From Hyphomicrobiales bacterium (GTDB lineage Bacteria > Pseudomonadota > Alphaproteobacteria > Rhodospirillales > JACKKN01): a DNA stretch of 64,000 nt. Where the stretch lies: positions 1 through 64,000 of the forward strand of contig JACKKN010000013.1 of NCBI GenBank assembly GCA_024236415.1, in the 5' to 3' direction. This document shows positions 9,649 to 22,631 of this stretch, one piece after another (position 1 is the stretch's first letter; every line of letters begins with the position of its first letter). Below the pieces are notes generated by a model that was given only the letters and a program-made list of their open reading frames with translations, was not told the DNA's origin and did not search any database. A program made the position numbers and the translations under genes.

Positions 9649-10650
9649 ATGGCAGAGGAGAATCGGGAAGTCCGGCTGGATGGGGTGCTGGCGGCCCTGC
9701 GCGCCGCCGCCGAACCCACGCGCCTGCGCCTGCTGGCCATGTGCGCCGAGGGCGAACTGACCGTCAGCGAGATGATGCAGATCCTGGGCCAGAGCCAGCC
9801 GCGGGTGTCACGGCACCTGCGCCTGCTGACCGAGGCCGGCCTGCTGGAACGGTTCCGCGAGGGAAGCTGGGTGTTCCACCGCCTGGCCCGCGACGCCGAC
9901 ATGGCCGCCCGCCTGGTCGACCTGTTGCCGCCCGACGACGGGCAACTCGCGCTCGACCGCCAGCGTCTGGCCGAGGTCAAGGCGCGCCGCGCCGAGGCCG
10001 CGGCCGACTACTTCCGCCGCAACGCGCCGCAGTGGCGCCAGGTGCGCTCCCTGTACGTGGCCGAGCGCGAGGTGGAGCGGGTGATCCTGTCCCTGCTGCC
10101 CGAAGCGGGGGTCGAGGCGCTGCTGGACATCGGCACCGGCACCGGGCGCATGCTGGAAGTGTTCGGGCCCCGCGCCGCCCGCGCCGAGGGGGTCGACCTG
10201 TCGCGCGACATGCTGGCCGTGGCCCGGGCCAACCTGGAGAAGGCCGGCCTCAACCACTGCTCGGTGCGCCAGGCGGACCTCTACCAACTGCCCTTCGAGC
10301 GCGACACCTTCGATGTCGCCATCGTGCACCAGGTGCTGCACTTCCTGGACCACCCCGGCCGCGCCGTGCAGGAGGCGGCACGGATCCTGCGCCCCGGGGG
10401 CCGGGTGGTGATCGCCGACTTCGCGCCCCACGACCGCGAGGACCTACGCGACCAGCACGCCCACCGGCGCCTGGGCTTCGCCGACGGCGAGGTGGACGCC
10501 TGGCTGCGCGCCGCCGGCCTGGACACCCGTTATATCGAGCACCTGCCCGGCGAGCCCCTGACCGTCACCGTGTGGATGGCGGCGCGGCCCGCGCCGGCCG
10601 CGCCCGACACCTCCGAATCCCGATCCCAGACAGCGGAAGCCCCGGCATGA
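9649..10650 (+). CDS. ArsR-family regulator fused to a SAM-dependent methyltransferase (SahR-like)
   Basis: Residues 1-95 form an ArsR winged helix ('ALRAAAEPTRLRLLAMCAEGELTVSEMMQIL', recognition helix 'GQSQPRVSRHLRLLTEAGLL'). Residues 120-310 form a class I methyltransferase with motif I 'LLDIGTGTGRMLE', 'AEGVDLSRDMLAVARANLEKAGL' and 'ILRPGGRVVIADF'. No metal-binding cysteines are present in the ArsR part. Such fusions sit next to metF/metH in Alphaproteobacteria and probably sense SAM/SAH through the methyltransferase pocket. It is the first gene of the operon, overlaps metF by ATGA, and lies behind a strong inverted repeat that it likely binds. Confidence 0.85.
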   Translation: MAEENREVRLDGVLAALRAAAEPTRLRLLAMCAEGELTVSEMMQILGQSQPRVSRHLRLLTEAGLLERFREGSWVFHRLARDADMAARLVDLLPPDDGQLALDRQRLAEVKARRAEAAADYFRRNAPQWRQVRSLYVAEREVERVILSLLPEAGVEALLDIGTGTGRMLEVFGPRAARAEGVDLSRDMLAVARANLEKAGLNHCSVRQADLYQLPFERDTFDVAIVHQVLHFLDHPGRAVQEAARILRPGGRVVIADFAPHDREDLRDQHAHRRLGFADGEVDAWLRAAGLDTRYIEHLPGEPLTVTVWMAARPAPAAPDTSESRSQTAEAPA

Positions 10651-11668
10651 TCCGACGCAGCCCCAATTCGACGCGCGCCCAGGCGCCGTCGCTGATGAAC
10701 GTCTCCGCCGCCGGCCGTCCGCCGGCGCCGGGCCTGGCCGTGGCGGCGCCCCTGCCGCGGGACGTCAGCGTGTCCTTCGAGTTCTTTCCCCCGGCCAACG
10801 ACAAGGCCGAGGAGACCCTGTTGAAGTGCGCCCGGCGGCTGGCGCCCCTGGGGCCCGAGTTCGTCTCGGTCACCTATGGCGCCGGTGGCGGCACGCGCGA
10901 GCGGACCCAGGACACGGTGGTGCGGCTGAAGAACCAGTTGGGCCTGAACCCGGCCGCGCACCTGACCTGCGTCGCCGCCACCCGCGACGAGGTGGACGCC
11001 GTGGCGCGCCAGTACTGGGACCATGGCATCCGGCACCTGGTGGCCCTGCGCGGCGACCCGCCCGACGGTGTCGGCGGCGCCTACACGCCGCACCCGGGCG
11101 GCTATGCCTATGCCTCGGACTTGGTGGCCGGGTTGCGGCGCGTGGCCGACTTCGAGATCAGCGTCGCCGCCTACCCCGAGGTGCACCCCGAGGCGGCCAG
11201 CGCCCAGGCCGACCTGGACAACCTGAAGCGCAAGATCGACGCCGGCGCCACCCGCGCCATCACCCAGTACTTCTTCGACGTCGAGGTGTTCCTGCGCTTC
11301 CTGGAACGGGCCCGGGCCGCCGGCATCGCCGTGCCCATCGTGCCGGGCATCCTGCCGGTCACCAACTTCGCCCGGGTGCGCCAGTTCAGCGCCGCCTGCG
11401 GCGCCACGGTGCCGGACTGGATGGGCGACCTGTTCGCCGGCCTGGACGACGACCCCGAGACCCGCAAGCTGATCGCCGCCACCGTGGCCGCCGAACAGTG
11501 CCGGGTGCTGCACGCCTGCGGCGTGCGCGAATTCCACTTCTACACCCTGAACCGGGCCGACCTGACCTACGCCATCTGCCACATCCTGGGGGTCACTCCG
11601 GCCCGGGACCGGGATGGCGGACGCGGCGATGGCGCGGACGAGACCCAGGACGTCAAGGAAGCCGGCTG

Positions 11669-11669
<1 letters not shown>
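10647..11669 (+). CDS. metF: 5,10-methylenetetrahydrofolate reductase
   Basis: MetF is an FAD enzyme that reduces methylene-THF to 5-methyl-THF, the methyl donor for MetH. The 340-residue product shows 'SFEFFPPANDKAEETL' near residue 32, 'FVSVTYGAGGGTRERT', 'HLTCVAATRDEV', 'LVALRGDPP' and 'ITQYFFDVEVF', all diagnostic. The ATG at 10647 overlaps the preceding gene's stop; a second in-frame ATG at 10695 would remove a poorly conserved 16-residue extension. Its TGA overlaps the metH ATG by one base, so regulator, metF and metH are one translationally coupled unit. Confidence 0.95.
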
Positions 11670-15178
<3,509 letters not shown>

Positions 15179-15193
15179 CGGCGGCAGGGCCCG

Positions 15194-16183
15194 TCAGTTG
15201 GCGGGGCGTACGTCGATGTCCTTGGTCTCCACCTGGCTGCCGCCGGGAGCCGAGACCTGCTTGACGAACCGCAGGCTGACCGGCAGGCCCGTCTCAAGGC
15301 TATAGACGTAGGTCGCCGTGGTTTCCAGGACGAACTGGTCGAACGGCAGTTCCGTGTCGGGGGGCAGCTCCTTGCCCGCCGCACGCAGGAACCCGGTGAA
15401 GAAGTCCTTGATCGCCTTGTGGAAGTCCTCGGGCTCGATCTCCCGCCGCATGTCGAAGGTCGCGGTGCCGGCGGCCCGGTCCACCTTCTTGGCGGCGAAC
15501 AGGATACGGCTGCGCAGGGGCGTGCCGGTCAGGGGGAACGGGACCTCGTCGTCCAGGACGTAGGTTTCCCCCATCTCCAGATCCACGCCGGACAGGAAAT
15601 ACAGCAGGGTGAAGGGTTCCAGCAGGGAGTTTTCCAGCATGGACGGCTGGGTCAGCGGCGTCAGGACCCGGTCCAGCAGCTTGGCATCCACGGGCGTCTT
15701 GCCGGCCAGCAGTTCCTTCCGCGTCGCGGCGACCAGGTCGTGGGCGAAGGCCAGGGCCTGGTCCTTGTTGCGCAGGCCCTGGACGGACCCCTCGGGCGCC
15801 ATGTCGAGGACGATGGGCACCGCCATGAGGCGGCGCATTGCGTCGTTGAAAACCTTGACCATACCGCCGGCCTGTTCGGATTCGGGCGGCATGGCCAGGT
15901 CCACGTCCACGGTTTCCAGGCGCAGCACGTGGCCGCCGTCGGCCGCCACCGCGTCGACCCGGGCGTTCAGGCGCCAGGTGGAACCGCTGGCCGTGTTCTT
16001 GCCGCCGCGGGTGCGGGATTTCGCCGATCTGATCTCCAGCACATAGGTCTCGCCCACCGTGCGCGCCGTGGGCAGGGTCACCTTCTCCACCTGCTGCGCC
16101 GCGGCCGGTGCGGCGGCGCCGATGCCCAGCAGGGCGGCGAGGACAACGGGAAAGACGGAAGCGTTGCGGACGGTGGATTTCAA
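15194..16183 (-). CDS. Exported protein of unknown function
   Basis: A 329-residue protein with a Sec signal peptide (hydrophobic 'FPVVLAALLGIGAAAPAAAQQ', cleavage probably after AAA). The mature part is beta-rich, has no cysteines, and contains repeated T-x-x-[YF]-V-L-[ED] strands ('GETYVLEIRSA', 'GETYVLDDEVPF'). This suggests a periplasmic barrel or sandwich; I do not recognise the family. No ATG fits the signal peptide; the TTG at 16183, with GGAG eight bases upstream, is the likely start. It is divergent from the lipoprotein gene at 16338 and convergent with metH (15 bp). Confidence 0.6.
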   Translation of the reverse strand: MKSTVRNASVFPVVLAALLGIGAAAPAAAQQVEKVTLPTARTVGETYVLEIRSAKSRTRGGKNTASGSTWRLNARVDAVAADGGHVLRLETVDVDLAMPPESEQAGGMVKVFNDAMRRLMAVPIVLDMAPEGSVQGLRNKDQALAFAHDLVAATRKELLAGKTPVDAKLLDRVLTPLTQPSMLENSLLEPFTLLYFLSGVDLEMGETYVLDDEVPFPLTGTPLRSRILFAAKKVDRAAGTATFDMRREIEPEDFHKAIKDFFTGFLRAAGKELPPDTELPFDQFVLETTATYVYSLETGLPVSLRFVKQVSAPGGSQVETKDIDVRPAN

Positions 16184-16337
16184 GGTACGGGCTCCGTTGC
16201 GGCGGCGGCGTGTTCCGCCCCTGGGTCGCATGGTACAGGGCCCAGGCCCCCCTGTCCCGCACCGGCTCCGACTAGCCAGGGTTGCACGGAGCCTGTATCG
16301 TCGACGCGAGGCGAGGCGAAACAGCTCCGGGATCGAC

Positions 16338-17618
16338 ATGCGGATACATGGACTCCTCGCCGCCGGGATTCTGTTCCTGGCGGCCTGCCAGCAGACCACG
16401 TCCAACCAGGCGGCGCGCCCCGCCACCGAGGCGCCGCCGCCCGCGCCGGCGGCGGCGGCGACCCCGGCCGCCAAGACGGCGGCGCCCCAGGTGGCGGACG
16501 CCCTCGGCCCCAACCTGGACGCGAACGGCAACCTGCTGGTGGACGGCAAGCCGTTCTTCCCCCTCGGCATCTACGCCGTGCCCACGAACGCCATCCCGGC
16601 GGCCCGGGACCTGGGGTTCAACATGGTGCACACCTATTCCGCCGAAGGCCAACTGAAACGCCGGGGCAGCGCCAAGCCCATCCCTTGGCTGCTCGAATTC
16701 CTGGGCGAGGCCGAGGCGGCGGGGGTCAAGGTGGCCATGGGGCTGCCGCGGTACTCCGTCATGCACTGGAATGAGAAGGACCTGCGCGACCGGGTCGAGG
16801 CCCTGCGCCACTCCCCGGCCCTGGTCGCCTGGTACATGTTCGACGAACCGGACGATCCCGGCCACAAAATCCCCTATCAACGCCTGGCCGACATGGCGCG
16901 CCTGGTCGACGAGGTCGACGGCACCCGGCCCCGGGCCATCGTCGTGTCAAACCTGGCGGTTGCCCTGCCGCGCAAGGATTTCGACCACGCCCAGATCGCC
17001 ATGGTCGACCCCTACCCGTACCGCACCCAGAACTCGGACCTGTACCCCGTGTACAAGGAGATCACCGACGCCCGCCTGGCCACCCTGGGCCGCAAGCCCC
17101 TGTGGCCGGTGCTTCAGCTCCATGGCAAGGGACAGGGCGGCACGGGATACGGCTATCTGGAGCCGCCCTACCGCGTGCTGCGCAACATGACCTACCAGGC
17201 CATCGCCGCCGGCGCCCGCGGCCTGTTCTACTTCACCTATACCGGCAGCCAGTTCCACCTCACGAAATCCCCCACGGGCCTGGAAAACGTGCGCCGGCTG
17301 CTGGCCGAGCTGAACCCCCTGACACCCCTGTTCCTGGCGCCCGACCCGGCGCGGGCACCGGCCCGCGTGGTCGCCGCCGGCGGTACGGTGTCGCGGGTAT
17401 TCGAGCACGATGGATCGGCCTGGGTGCTGGTGGTGAACACGGGCAGAAAGGTGGTGGGATTCACGGTGCGCGGAACGTCGGGCAAGCTGCCGGCGCGCGT
17501 CTCGCTGCCCCTGGAGGACCGTGTCCTGGAAACCGTCGACGGCGCCCTGCCCGACCGTCTCGAACCCCTGGCCGTGCGCCTGTACCGCTTCCGCCTGGGG
17601 GCGCCGCCAACAAGCTGA
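16338..17618 (+). CDS. Lipoprotein with glycoside-hydrolase-like TIM barrel
   Basis: The 426-residue product begins with a lipoprotein signal ('LLAAGILFLAAC', lipobox LAAC) followed by a Thr/Pro/Ala-rich linker to about residue 60. The rest resembles beta-galactosidase/GH5-like barrels: 'GNLLVDGKPFFPLGIYAV' is a typical opening, 'LVAWYMFDEPDDPGHK' places a Glu where such enzymes have an acid/base, and 'ARGLFYFTYTGS' follows. A C-terminal beta domain starts near residue 345. Activity is inferred from fold resemblance only; the nucleophile is not obvious. It is probably anchored in the outer membrane. The ATG at 16338 was chosen for its signal peptide. Confidence 0.7.
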   Translation: MRIHGLLAAGILFLAACQQTTSNQAARPATEAPPPAPAAAATPAAKTAAPQVADALGPNLDANGNLLVDGKPFFPLGIYAVPTNAIPAARDLGFNMVHTYSAEGQLKRRGSAKPIPWLLEFLGEAEAAGVKVAMGLPRYSVMHWNEKDLRDRVEALRHSPALVAWYMFDEPDDPGHKIPYQRLADMARLVDEVDGTRPRAIVVSNLAVALPRKDFDHAQIAMVDPYPYRTQNSDLYPVYKEITDARLATLGRKPLWPVLQLHGKGQGGTGYGYLEPPYRVLRNMTYQAIAAGARGLFYFTYTGSQFHLTKSPTGLENVRRLLAELNPLTPLFLAPDPARAPARVVAAGGTVSRVFEHDGSAWVLVVNTGRKVVGFTVRGTSGKLPARVSLPLEDRVLETVDGALPDRLEPLAVRLYRFRLGAPPTS

Positions 17619-17629
17619 TCCGCCGGCCG

Positions 17630-18079
17630 CTACAACGCCATCTTCATGCCCAGGTGGGTGGCCTGGAAGCCCAGGCGCTCGTAGAACCGGCGCGCGTCGG
17701 TCCGTTCCAGGTCGGTGGTCAGCTGCACCAGGCCGGCGCCCCGGGCCCGGGCCCGGTTGATGGCGTGGCGGAACAGGGCCTCGCCGATCTTCTGGCCGCG
17801 CCGGTCCGACCGCACGCGCACGCTCTCGATCTGGGCCCGGGTCGCGCCCTGGCGCGACAGGCCGGGGATGAAGGTGAGCTGCATGCAGCCCACCACCTGG
17901 CCGTCATCCTCGACCACCAGCAGCTCGTTGCCCGCCTGGGCGGCTACGGCGGCGAAGGCGTCGTGGTATTCTTGGGGCAGGGGGTCCTCGGCGCGCTCGC
18001 GGGTGGCGCCGAGGGGGTCGTCGGCCAGCAGGGCGACGATGGCCGGCAGGTCGTCGATGCGGGCGGGTCGGATGTCCAT
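17630..18079 (-). CDS. GNAT-family N-acetyltransferase
   Basis: This 149-residue protein is a single GNAT domain. Motif A is 'IESVRVRSDRRGQKIGEALFRHAINRARARGAG', containing the R-x-x-G-x-G/A acetyl-CoA loop (RRGQKIG). Motif B is 'TTDLERTDARRFYERLGFQATHLGMKM'. It transfers an acetyl group to an unidentified amine. It lies 18 bp downstream of the Aas-like gene on the same strand and could be co-transcribed with it. Confidence 0.88.
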   Translation of the reverse strand: MDIRPARIDDLPAIVALLADDPLGATRERAEDPLPQEYHDAFAAVAAQAGNELLVVEDDGQVVGCMQLTFIPGLSRQGATRAQIESVRVRSDRRGQKIGEALFRHAINRARARGAGLVQLTTDLERTDARRFYERLGFQATHLGMKMAL

Positions 18080-18097
18080 GGCGCCCGTATAGCAGAG

Positions 18098-21000
18098 CTA
18101 GGACGCCGATGCATCCTCGACCAGGGCCTTGACCCCCACGTAATCGACCTTGCCCGTGCCCAGGACCGGGACGGCGTCGCGCACCAGGATGGTCTTGGGC
18201 AGCATCAGCTCGGGGATGCCCTTGGCGCGGGCGTCGGCGGCCAGGGCGTCGCGGTTCGCCTCGGCGCAGTCGGTGACCAGCACCAACTGCTCGCCCTTGC
18301 GCTCGTCGGCGACCGCCACCACGGCGTGCAGGTGGCCCGGCCACAGGTCGTTGACCTGGGCCTCGACGGCGCCCAGCGACACCATCTCGCCGCCGATCTT
18401 GGCGAACCGCTTGGCCCGGCCCAGGATGGTGACGAATCCCTCTTCGTCCACGTCGACGATGTCGCCGGTGTCGTACCAGCCGTCCTCGGTCGGCTCCAGC
18501 ACGCCCGGGTTCTCGGCCCGCAAATATCCCAGCATGACGTTGGGCCCGCGCACCACCAGCTTGCCGCCCGCGTCGATGCCCGGCACGTCGTCGAGGCGAT
18601 GCTCGATGCCCGGCAGCAGACGGCCCACGGTGCCGACCCGGAAGTGCATGGGGGTGTTGGTGGCCAGCACCGGCGCCGTCTCGGTGGCGCCGTATCCCTC
18701 CAGGATGCGCACGCCGAAGTTCTCCATCCAGGCGGTGCGGGTGGCGTCCTTGACCTTTTCGGCCCCGGCGAAGACGTAGCGCACGGAATAGAAGTCGTAG
18801 GGGTGGGCGACCCGGGCATAGCCCGACAGGAAGGTGTCGGTGCCGAACATGATGGTGGCATTGGTGTCGTAGACCAGCTCGGGCACGATGCGGTAGTGCA
18901 GGGGCGACGGGTACATGAACGTCTTGACCCCCGACAGCAGCGGCACCAGCATGCCGCCGTTCAGGCCGAAGGAGTGGAACACCGGCAGGGCGTTGAACAC
19001 CACGTCGGCCGAGTTGAAGTCAACCCGCGCCGTCAGCTGGTAGCGGTTGGCCAGCAGGTTGCGGTGGCTGAGCACCACCCCCTTGGGCGTGCCCTCGGAG
19101 CCCGAGGTGAACAGCACCACCGCCGGGTCGTCGGGCGCGCCGCCGCGCAGCCCCTCGACAAAACCCGACAGGCGCGCCGCCAGGGCGCCCGCCAGCTTGT
19201 CCACCAGGCCGACCCCATCCCGCAGGTCCTCCAGGTAGACCAGGTCCACCTCCTGGGCCAGGCCCTCGGCCAGGTCGGTCAGGTTGCCGCGCTCGATGAA
19301 CACGCGCGAGGTCAGCACCGTCTTGACCTGGGCGGCGCGGCAGGCGGCGCGCATGTTGGCCAGGCCGGCGGTGAAGTTCAACATGGCCGGCACCCGCGCC
19401 GTGGCCTGCAGGGCGAAGAAAGTGACCGCCGTGGCCACGGCGTTGGGCAGCAGCATGCCCACCTTCTCGCCGGCCTGGGTGAACCCGGCGATCTTGCGCC
19501 CCAGCACGTGGCAGCCGGTGACCATGCGGTGGTAGGTGATGGGTTGGCGTTCGATGTCCTCCAGCACCGGATGGTCGCCGCCGTGGATGGCGCGGGCCTC
19601 CAGCAGGGCCTCGAACAGGGTCTGGTCGGTGTTGCAGGTGCGCACGATGGCATCGGCCATGACGTCGTACAGGCTGGCGCCGATCAACTGGCGGCGCAGG
19701 CGGCCCTTGGTCTCGTCGGGCACCTCGAAGGCGCGCGGCTCCAGCACCGTGATGGCGATGCGCGGGAACAGGCGGCGCCGCACCTTGCCCTTGAGGCGCG
19801 AGAAGATGGAGTACTGGGCGCCGTCGATGCGCACCGGCACCAGGGGTGCGCCGGACTTGTCGGCGATCATGCCCGGCCCCTCGTAGACCTTCATCAGGGT
19901 GCCGGTCACGGTGATGCGTCCCTCGGGGAAGATGACGCAGCGCCGCCCGTCCTGCACCGCGCGGATCAGGGACTTGGTGGACATGGGCTTGGTCGGGTCG
20001 ATGGGGAAGGCGTCGACCAGGGACAGGAACGGCCGCGCCCACCACTTCTTGGCCATCTCGGTGTTGACGGCGAAGGTGGGCCGCCCGGGCAGGAAGGCGG
20101 CCAGCAGGATGCCGTCCAGGAACGAAACGTGGTTGACCACGATCACCGCCCGCCGGCCGGCCGCCTCCAGGTTCTCGACCCCCTGCACCCGGACCCGGTA
20201 CAGCAGGCGCAGCAGGCGCACGGCCAGGGCCTTGGCCACCTCGTGGGGCAGCAGTTGGACGGCCAGCACGGCCACGGCGCCGCTGGCCACCGCGATGGCC
20301 AGGAAGATCTGCGGCACCGTGGCGCCCCAGCCCAGCAGCACCACCGTGGCGGCGGCGCCGCCGACCACGAACAGGGCGTTCATGATGTTGTTGGCGGCCA
20401 CGGCGCGGGCGCGGGCCCGCTCGTCGGACCAGGCCTGCAGGATGGCGTACAGGGGCACGATGAAGACGCCGCCGCACAGGGCCATCAGCAGCAGGTCTGC
20501 CAGCACCCGCCAGTTGCCCGGGTCGCGCACGAAGGGCGCCACCCCCACCAGCCCGGCCCCGGACGGCGCCAGGTCCGAGGCGGCGAAGAACAGGTCGACG
20601 GCGAACAGGCCCAGCCCGATGGCGGCGAAGGGCACGTACTTGGCGTTGATCTCGCCCTTCAGCAGGCGGTTGCACAACAGCGAGCCGAGCCCGATGCCGA
20701 CCGAGAACACGGTCAGCAGCAGGGTCAGGACCTGCTCGTTGGCGCCCAGGTGGTCCTTGGTGAAGGCCGGCAGCTGGGTCAGGTAGGTGGCCCCCACCAG
20801 CCAGAACCAGGAAATCCCCAGGATCGCCAGGAACACGTTCTCCTGGGCCGCCGTGTCCTTGAGGATCTTCCAGGTCTCGGTCAGGGGGTTGAGGCCGATC
20901 TTCAGCCCCGGGTCCGCCACCGGCGCCTTGGGGATCAGCAGGCTGCCGCCCCAACCGGCCAGGGCGGTGGCGATGACGACGGCGCAGACCCAGGCCACCC

Positions 21001-21517
21001 CGTGCGGCTGCAGGACGATGGCGCCGCCCAGGATGGTGCCCACCAGAATGGCCAGGAAGGTGCCCATCTCGATCAGGGCGTTGCCGCCGATCAGCTCGTC
21101 CTCAGCCAGGTGGTCGGGCAGGATGGCGTACTTGAGCGGCCCGAAGAAGGCCGACTGGGTGCCCATCAGGAACAGCACGGCGACCAGGAACCAGGGGTCT
21201 CCGACGGCGAAGGCGGCGGCGCCCAGGGCCATCACCGCCACCTCGGCCAGCTTGATGCGGCGGATCAGCATGGCCTTGTCATGGCGGTCGGCGAGCTGTC
21301 CGGCGGTGGCCGAGAACAGGAAGAACGGCAGGATGAACAGGCCGCCGGCCAGGGTCACCAGCATCTGCCCGCCGGCGGCGTCGCCGTCGGCGATGCGGTA
21401 CAGCACCAGGATCACCAGGGCGTTCTTGAACACGTTGTCGTTGAAGGCGCCCAGAAGCTGGGTCAGGAACAGCGGCATGAACCGCCGCGCCGTCAGCAGG
21501 TGGATCTGGTTTTGCAT
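18098..21517 (-). CDS. aas: Acyl-[ACP]--phospholipid O-acyltransferase with fused lysophospholipid flippase
   Basis: This 1139-residue membrane protein fuses three activities that E. coli splits between LplT and Aas. Residues 1-410 form a 12-helix MFS/LplT flippase ('LLTARRFMPLFLTQLLGAFNDNVFKN'). About 430-610 is a PlsC acyltransferase with the HX4D motif 'NHVSFLD' and 'FPEGRIT'. About 650-1130 is an AMP-binding acyl-ACP synthetase with the P-loop 'LFTSGSEGTPKG' and a 'GWYDTGDI' motif. Together they would import lysophospholipid and re-acylate it with fatty acid activated on ACP. The fused form is known in other bacteria. Confidence 0.92.
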   Translation of the reverse strand: MQNQIHLLTARRFMPLFLTQLLGAFNDNVFKNALVILVLYRIADGDAAGGQMLVTLAGGLFILPFFLFSATAGQLADRHDKAMLIRRIKLAEVAVMALGAAAFAVGDPWFLVAVLFLMGTQSAFFGPLKYAILPDHLAEDELIGGNALIEMGTFLAILVGTILGGAIVLQPHGVAWVCAVVIATALAGWGGSLLIPKAPVADPGLKIGLNPLTETWKILKDTAAQENVFLAILGISWFWLVGATYLTQLPAFTKDHLGANEQVLTLLLTVFSVGIGLGSLLCNRLLKGEINAKYVPFAAIGLGLFAVDLFFAASDLAPSGAGLVGVAPFVRDPGNWRVLADLLLMALCGGVFIVPLYAILQAWSDERARARAVAANNIMNALFVVGGAAATVVLLGWGATVPQIFLAIAVASGAVAVLAVQLLPHEVAKALAVRLLRLLYRVRVQGVENLEAAGRRAVIVVNHVSFLDGILLAAFLPGRPTFAVNTEMAKKWWARPFLSLVDAFPIDPTKPMSTKSLIRAVQDGRRCVIFPEGRITVTGTLMKVYEGPGMIADKSGAPLVPVRIDGAQYSIFSRLKGKVRRRLFPRIAITVLEPRAFEVPDETKGRLRRQLIGASLYDVMADAIVRTCNTDQTLFEALLEARAIHGGDHPVLEDIERQPITYHRMVTGCHVLGRKIAGFTQAGEKVGMLLPNAVATAVTFFALQATARVPAMLNFTAGLANMRAACRAAQVKTVLTSRVFIERGNLTDLAEGLAQEVDLVYLEDLRDGVGLVDKLAGALAARLSGFVEGLRGGAPDDPAVVLFTSGSEGTPKGVVLSHRNLLANRYQLTARVDFNSADVVFNALPVFHSFGLNGGMLVPLLSGVKTFMYPSPLHYRIVPELVYDTNATIMFGTDTFLSGYARVAHPYDFYSVRYVFAGAEKVKDATRTAWMENFGVRILEGYGATETAPVLATNTPMHFRVGTVGRLLPGIEHRLDDVPGIDAGGKLVVRGPNVMLGYLRAENPGVLEPTEDGWYDTGDIVDVDEEGFVTILGRAKRFAKIGGEMVSLGAVEAQVNDLWPGHLHAVVAVADERKGEQLVLVTDCAEANRDALAADARAKGIPELMLPKTILVRDAVPVLGTGKVDYVGVKALVEDASAS

Positions 21518-21698
21518 CAGGCGCCTCCCCTCGCAGTGCCGCGAGAATAGTTGGATTTTGCCGCCCTCGTCATCGCCCTTGATGCGCGCCGCGGCTGCGC
21601 ACCTCCGGGGTCAGGTCCAGCGTATCCGGTCCTGGTGCGCCAGGGCGTGGCCCTCGGCCAGGGTCGCCGCGGTGTGACCAGGTGGCGGGGCGGCGCTG
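21518..21698. other. Intergenic region between aas and licD-like gene
   Basis: I see no convincing gene here. It would hold the aas leader and any terminator of the LicD-like gene, both on the minus strand. A short minus-strand reading frame near 21610-21680 has good codon bias but no start; it may be the remnant of a lost C-terminus. GGGGAGGCG just before the aas ATG is its likely ribosome binding site. Confidence 0.4.
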
Positions 21699-22445
21699 TC
21701 ATTCTCCGTCCTCCACCCGGCCGTGGGCGACGATGGCGCCGTCCCGGTCCAGGGTGTAGTCGCTGACCGGCTGGCGCCAGTCGCCGTACAGGTGACACAG
21801 GTAGGTCTCGGCCGCCGCCGGCAGGGTCACCGTCCGGCCCAGGAAGTCCACCCGCCGGCCGTCGCCCAGCCAGGCCGCGTCGGCGGCGCACAGGTAGATC
21901 ACGCCGCGTTCCAGAATTACCCACCAGTCCCGGTCGCCGTTGCGGCGGCGAACCTGTACGTCGGCGAACAGTTCGCGCGGGAACAGCAGGGACGGCGGGC
22001 GCAGGAAGCGCGCCATCCACAGGTCGCCGGCGCGCCAACCGCTGTCGCCGTAGTCGGACGGCGGCAGGACGTATTCCAGCACCCGCAGGCCGCGCCGCCG
22101 GGCGCCGTCGTAGGCGCGGCGCAGGGCGGGCAGGTCCTCCTCGCGTACGGCCAGGTCCATGTCCTCGTCCCAGGGGATGAAGTCCCCTTCGCGCAGGCAG
22201 CCCAGCAGGGTGCCGTAGTCGATCTGGAACGGCACCCCGGCGCCGTCCAGGGCGTCGGTCAGGTCGTGCAGCAGGCGCACGCCGCGGCGCCGGCCGCGGC
22301 CGCTCAACCGTTTCGGGAACAGCCAGAAGAACACAGCGGCCAGCCAGGGCCACCGGCCCAGGCGGGCGCGCAGGGGCGGTCGCACGGGTTGAATGGCGGC
22401 GGCCTCCGCGACCGCGCCGCGCGGTGGTCGGGTCTCCGATTCCAT
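21699..22445 (-). CDS. LicD-family (nucleotidyltransferase-fold) protein
   Basis: This 248-residue protein carries the LicD signature near its middle, 'YGTLLGCLREGDFIPWDEDMD', with the paired acidic residues of nucleotidyltransferase-fold phosphocholine transferases. The C-terminal 'YLCHLYGDWRQPV' is also typical (YG.dW..P). LicD-family proteins attach phosphocholine or related phosphodiester groups to cell-surface glycans; that role is inferred here. A short hydrophobic segment (about 33-42) suggests membrane association. No choline kinase or cytidylyltransferase genes flank it. A small upstream frame may be co-transcribed. Confidence 0.78.
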   Translation of the reverse strand: MESETRPPRGAVAEAAAIQPVRPPLRARLGRWPWLAAVFFWLFPKRLSGRGRRRGVRLLHDLTDALDGAGVPFQIDYGTLLGCLREGDFIPWDEDMDLAVREEDLPALRRAYDGARRRGLRVLEYVLPPSDYGDSGWRAGDLWMARFLRPPSLLFPRELFADVQVRRRNGDRDWWVILERGVIYLCAADAAWLGDGRRVDFLGRTVTLPAAAETYLCHLYGDWRQPVSDYTLDRDGAIVAHGRVEDGE

Positions 22446-22463
22446 GGCGGACCATTATGGTCA

Positions 22464-22610
22464 TCAATCCTCAATGAGCAACCGACGCAGCGTTCCCATT
22501 CCGCCGCCGCCGCGCAGGGCACCAGGGCCAGCCCGGACGCCCCGGCCAGCATGCGGTCGAGGCCCCAGTCGGCCAAGGCGCCGGCGGCGGATTGCGGACG
22601 CATGGACCAT
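22464..22610 (-). CDS. Possible 48-residue leader or small ORF upstream of the licD-like gene
   Basis: A perfect AAGGAGG (22617-22623) sits six bases before the ATG at 22610, so ribosomes should load here. The frame runs 48 codons to TGA at 22464, giving a very Arg/Gly-rich peptide, and ends about 20 bp before the licD-like ATG. An overlapping frame starting at 22603 has better codon bias for its first 42 codons but poorer spacing from the AAGGAGG. This could be a small protein, a leader peptide, or a frameshifted remnant. Confidence 0.3.
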   Translation of the reverse strand: MVHASAIRRRRLGRLGPRPHAGRGVRAGPGALRGGGGMGTLRRLLIED

Positions 22611-22631
22611 CGGAGTCCTCCTTGCCAAAGT

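Noticed and set aside
17102..21550. 1482-residue plus-strand frame antisense to aas
   Set aside because: It is rich in Gly, His, Gln and Val without any motif, and the opposite strand encodes a clear three-domain Aas protein.
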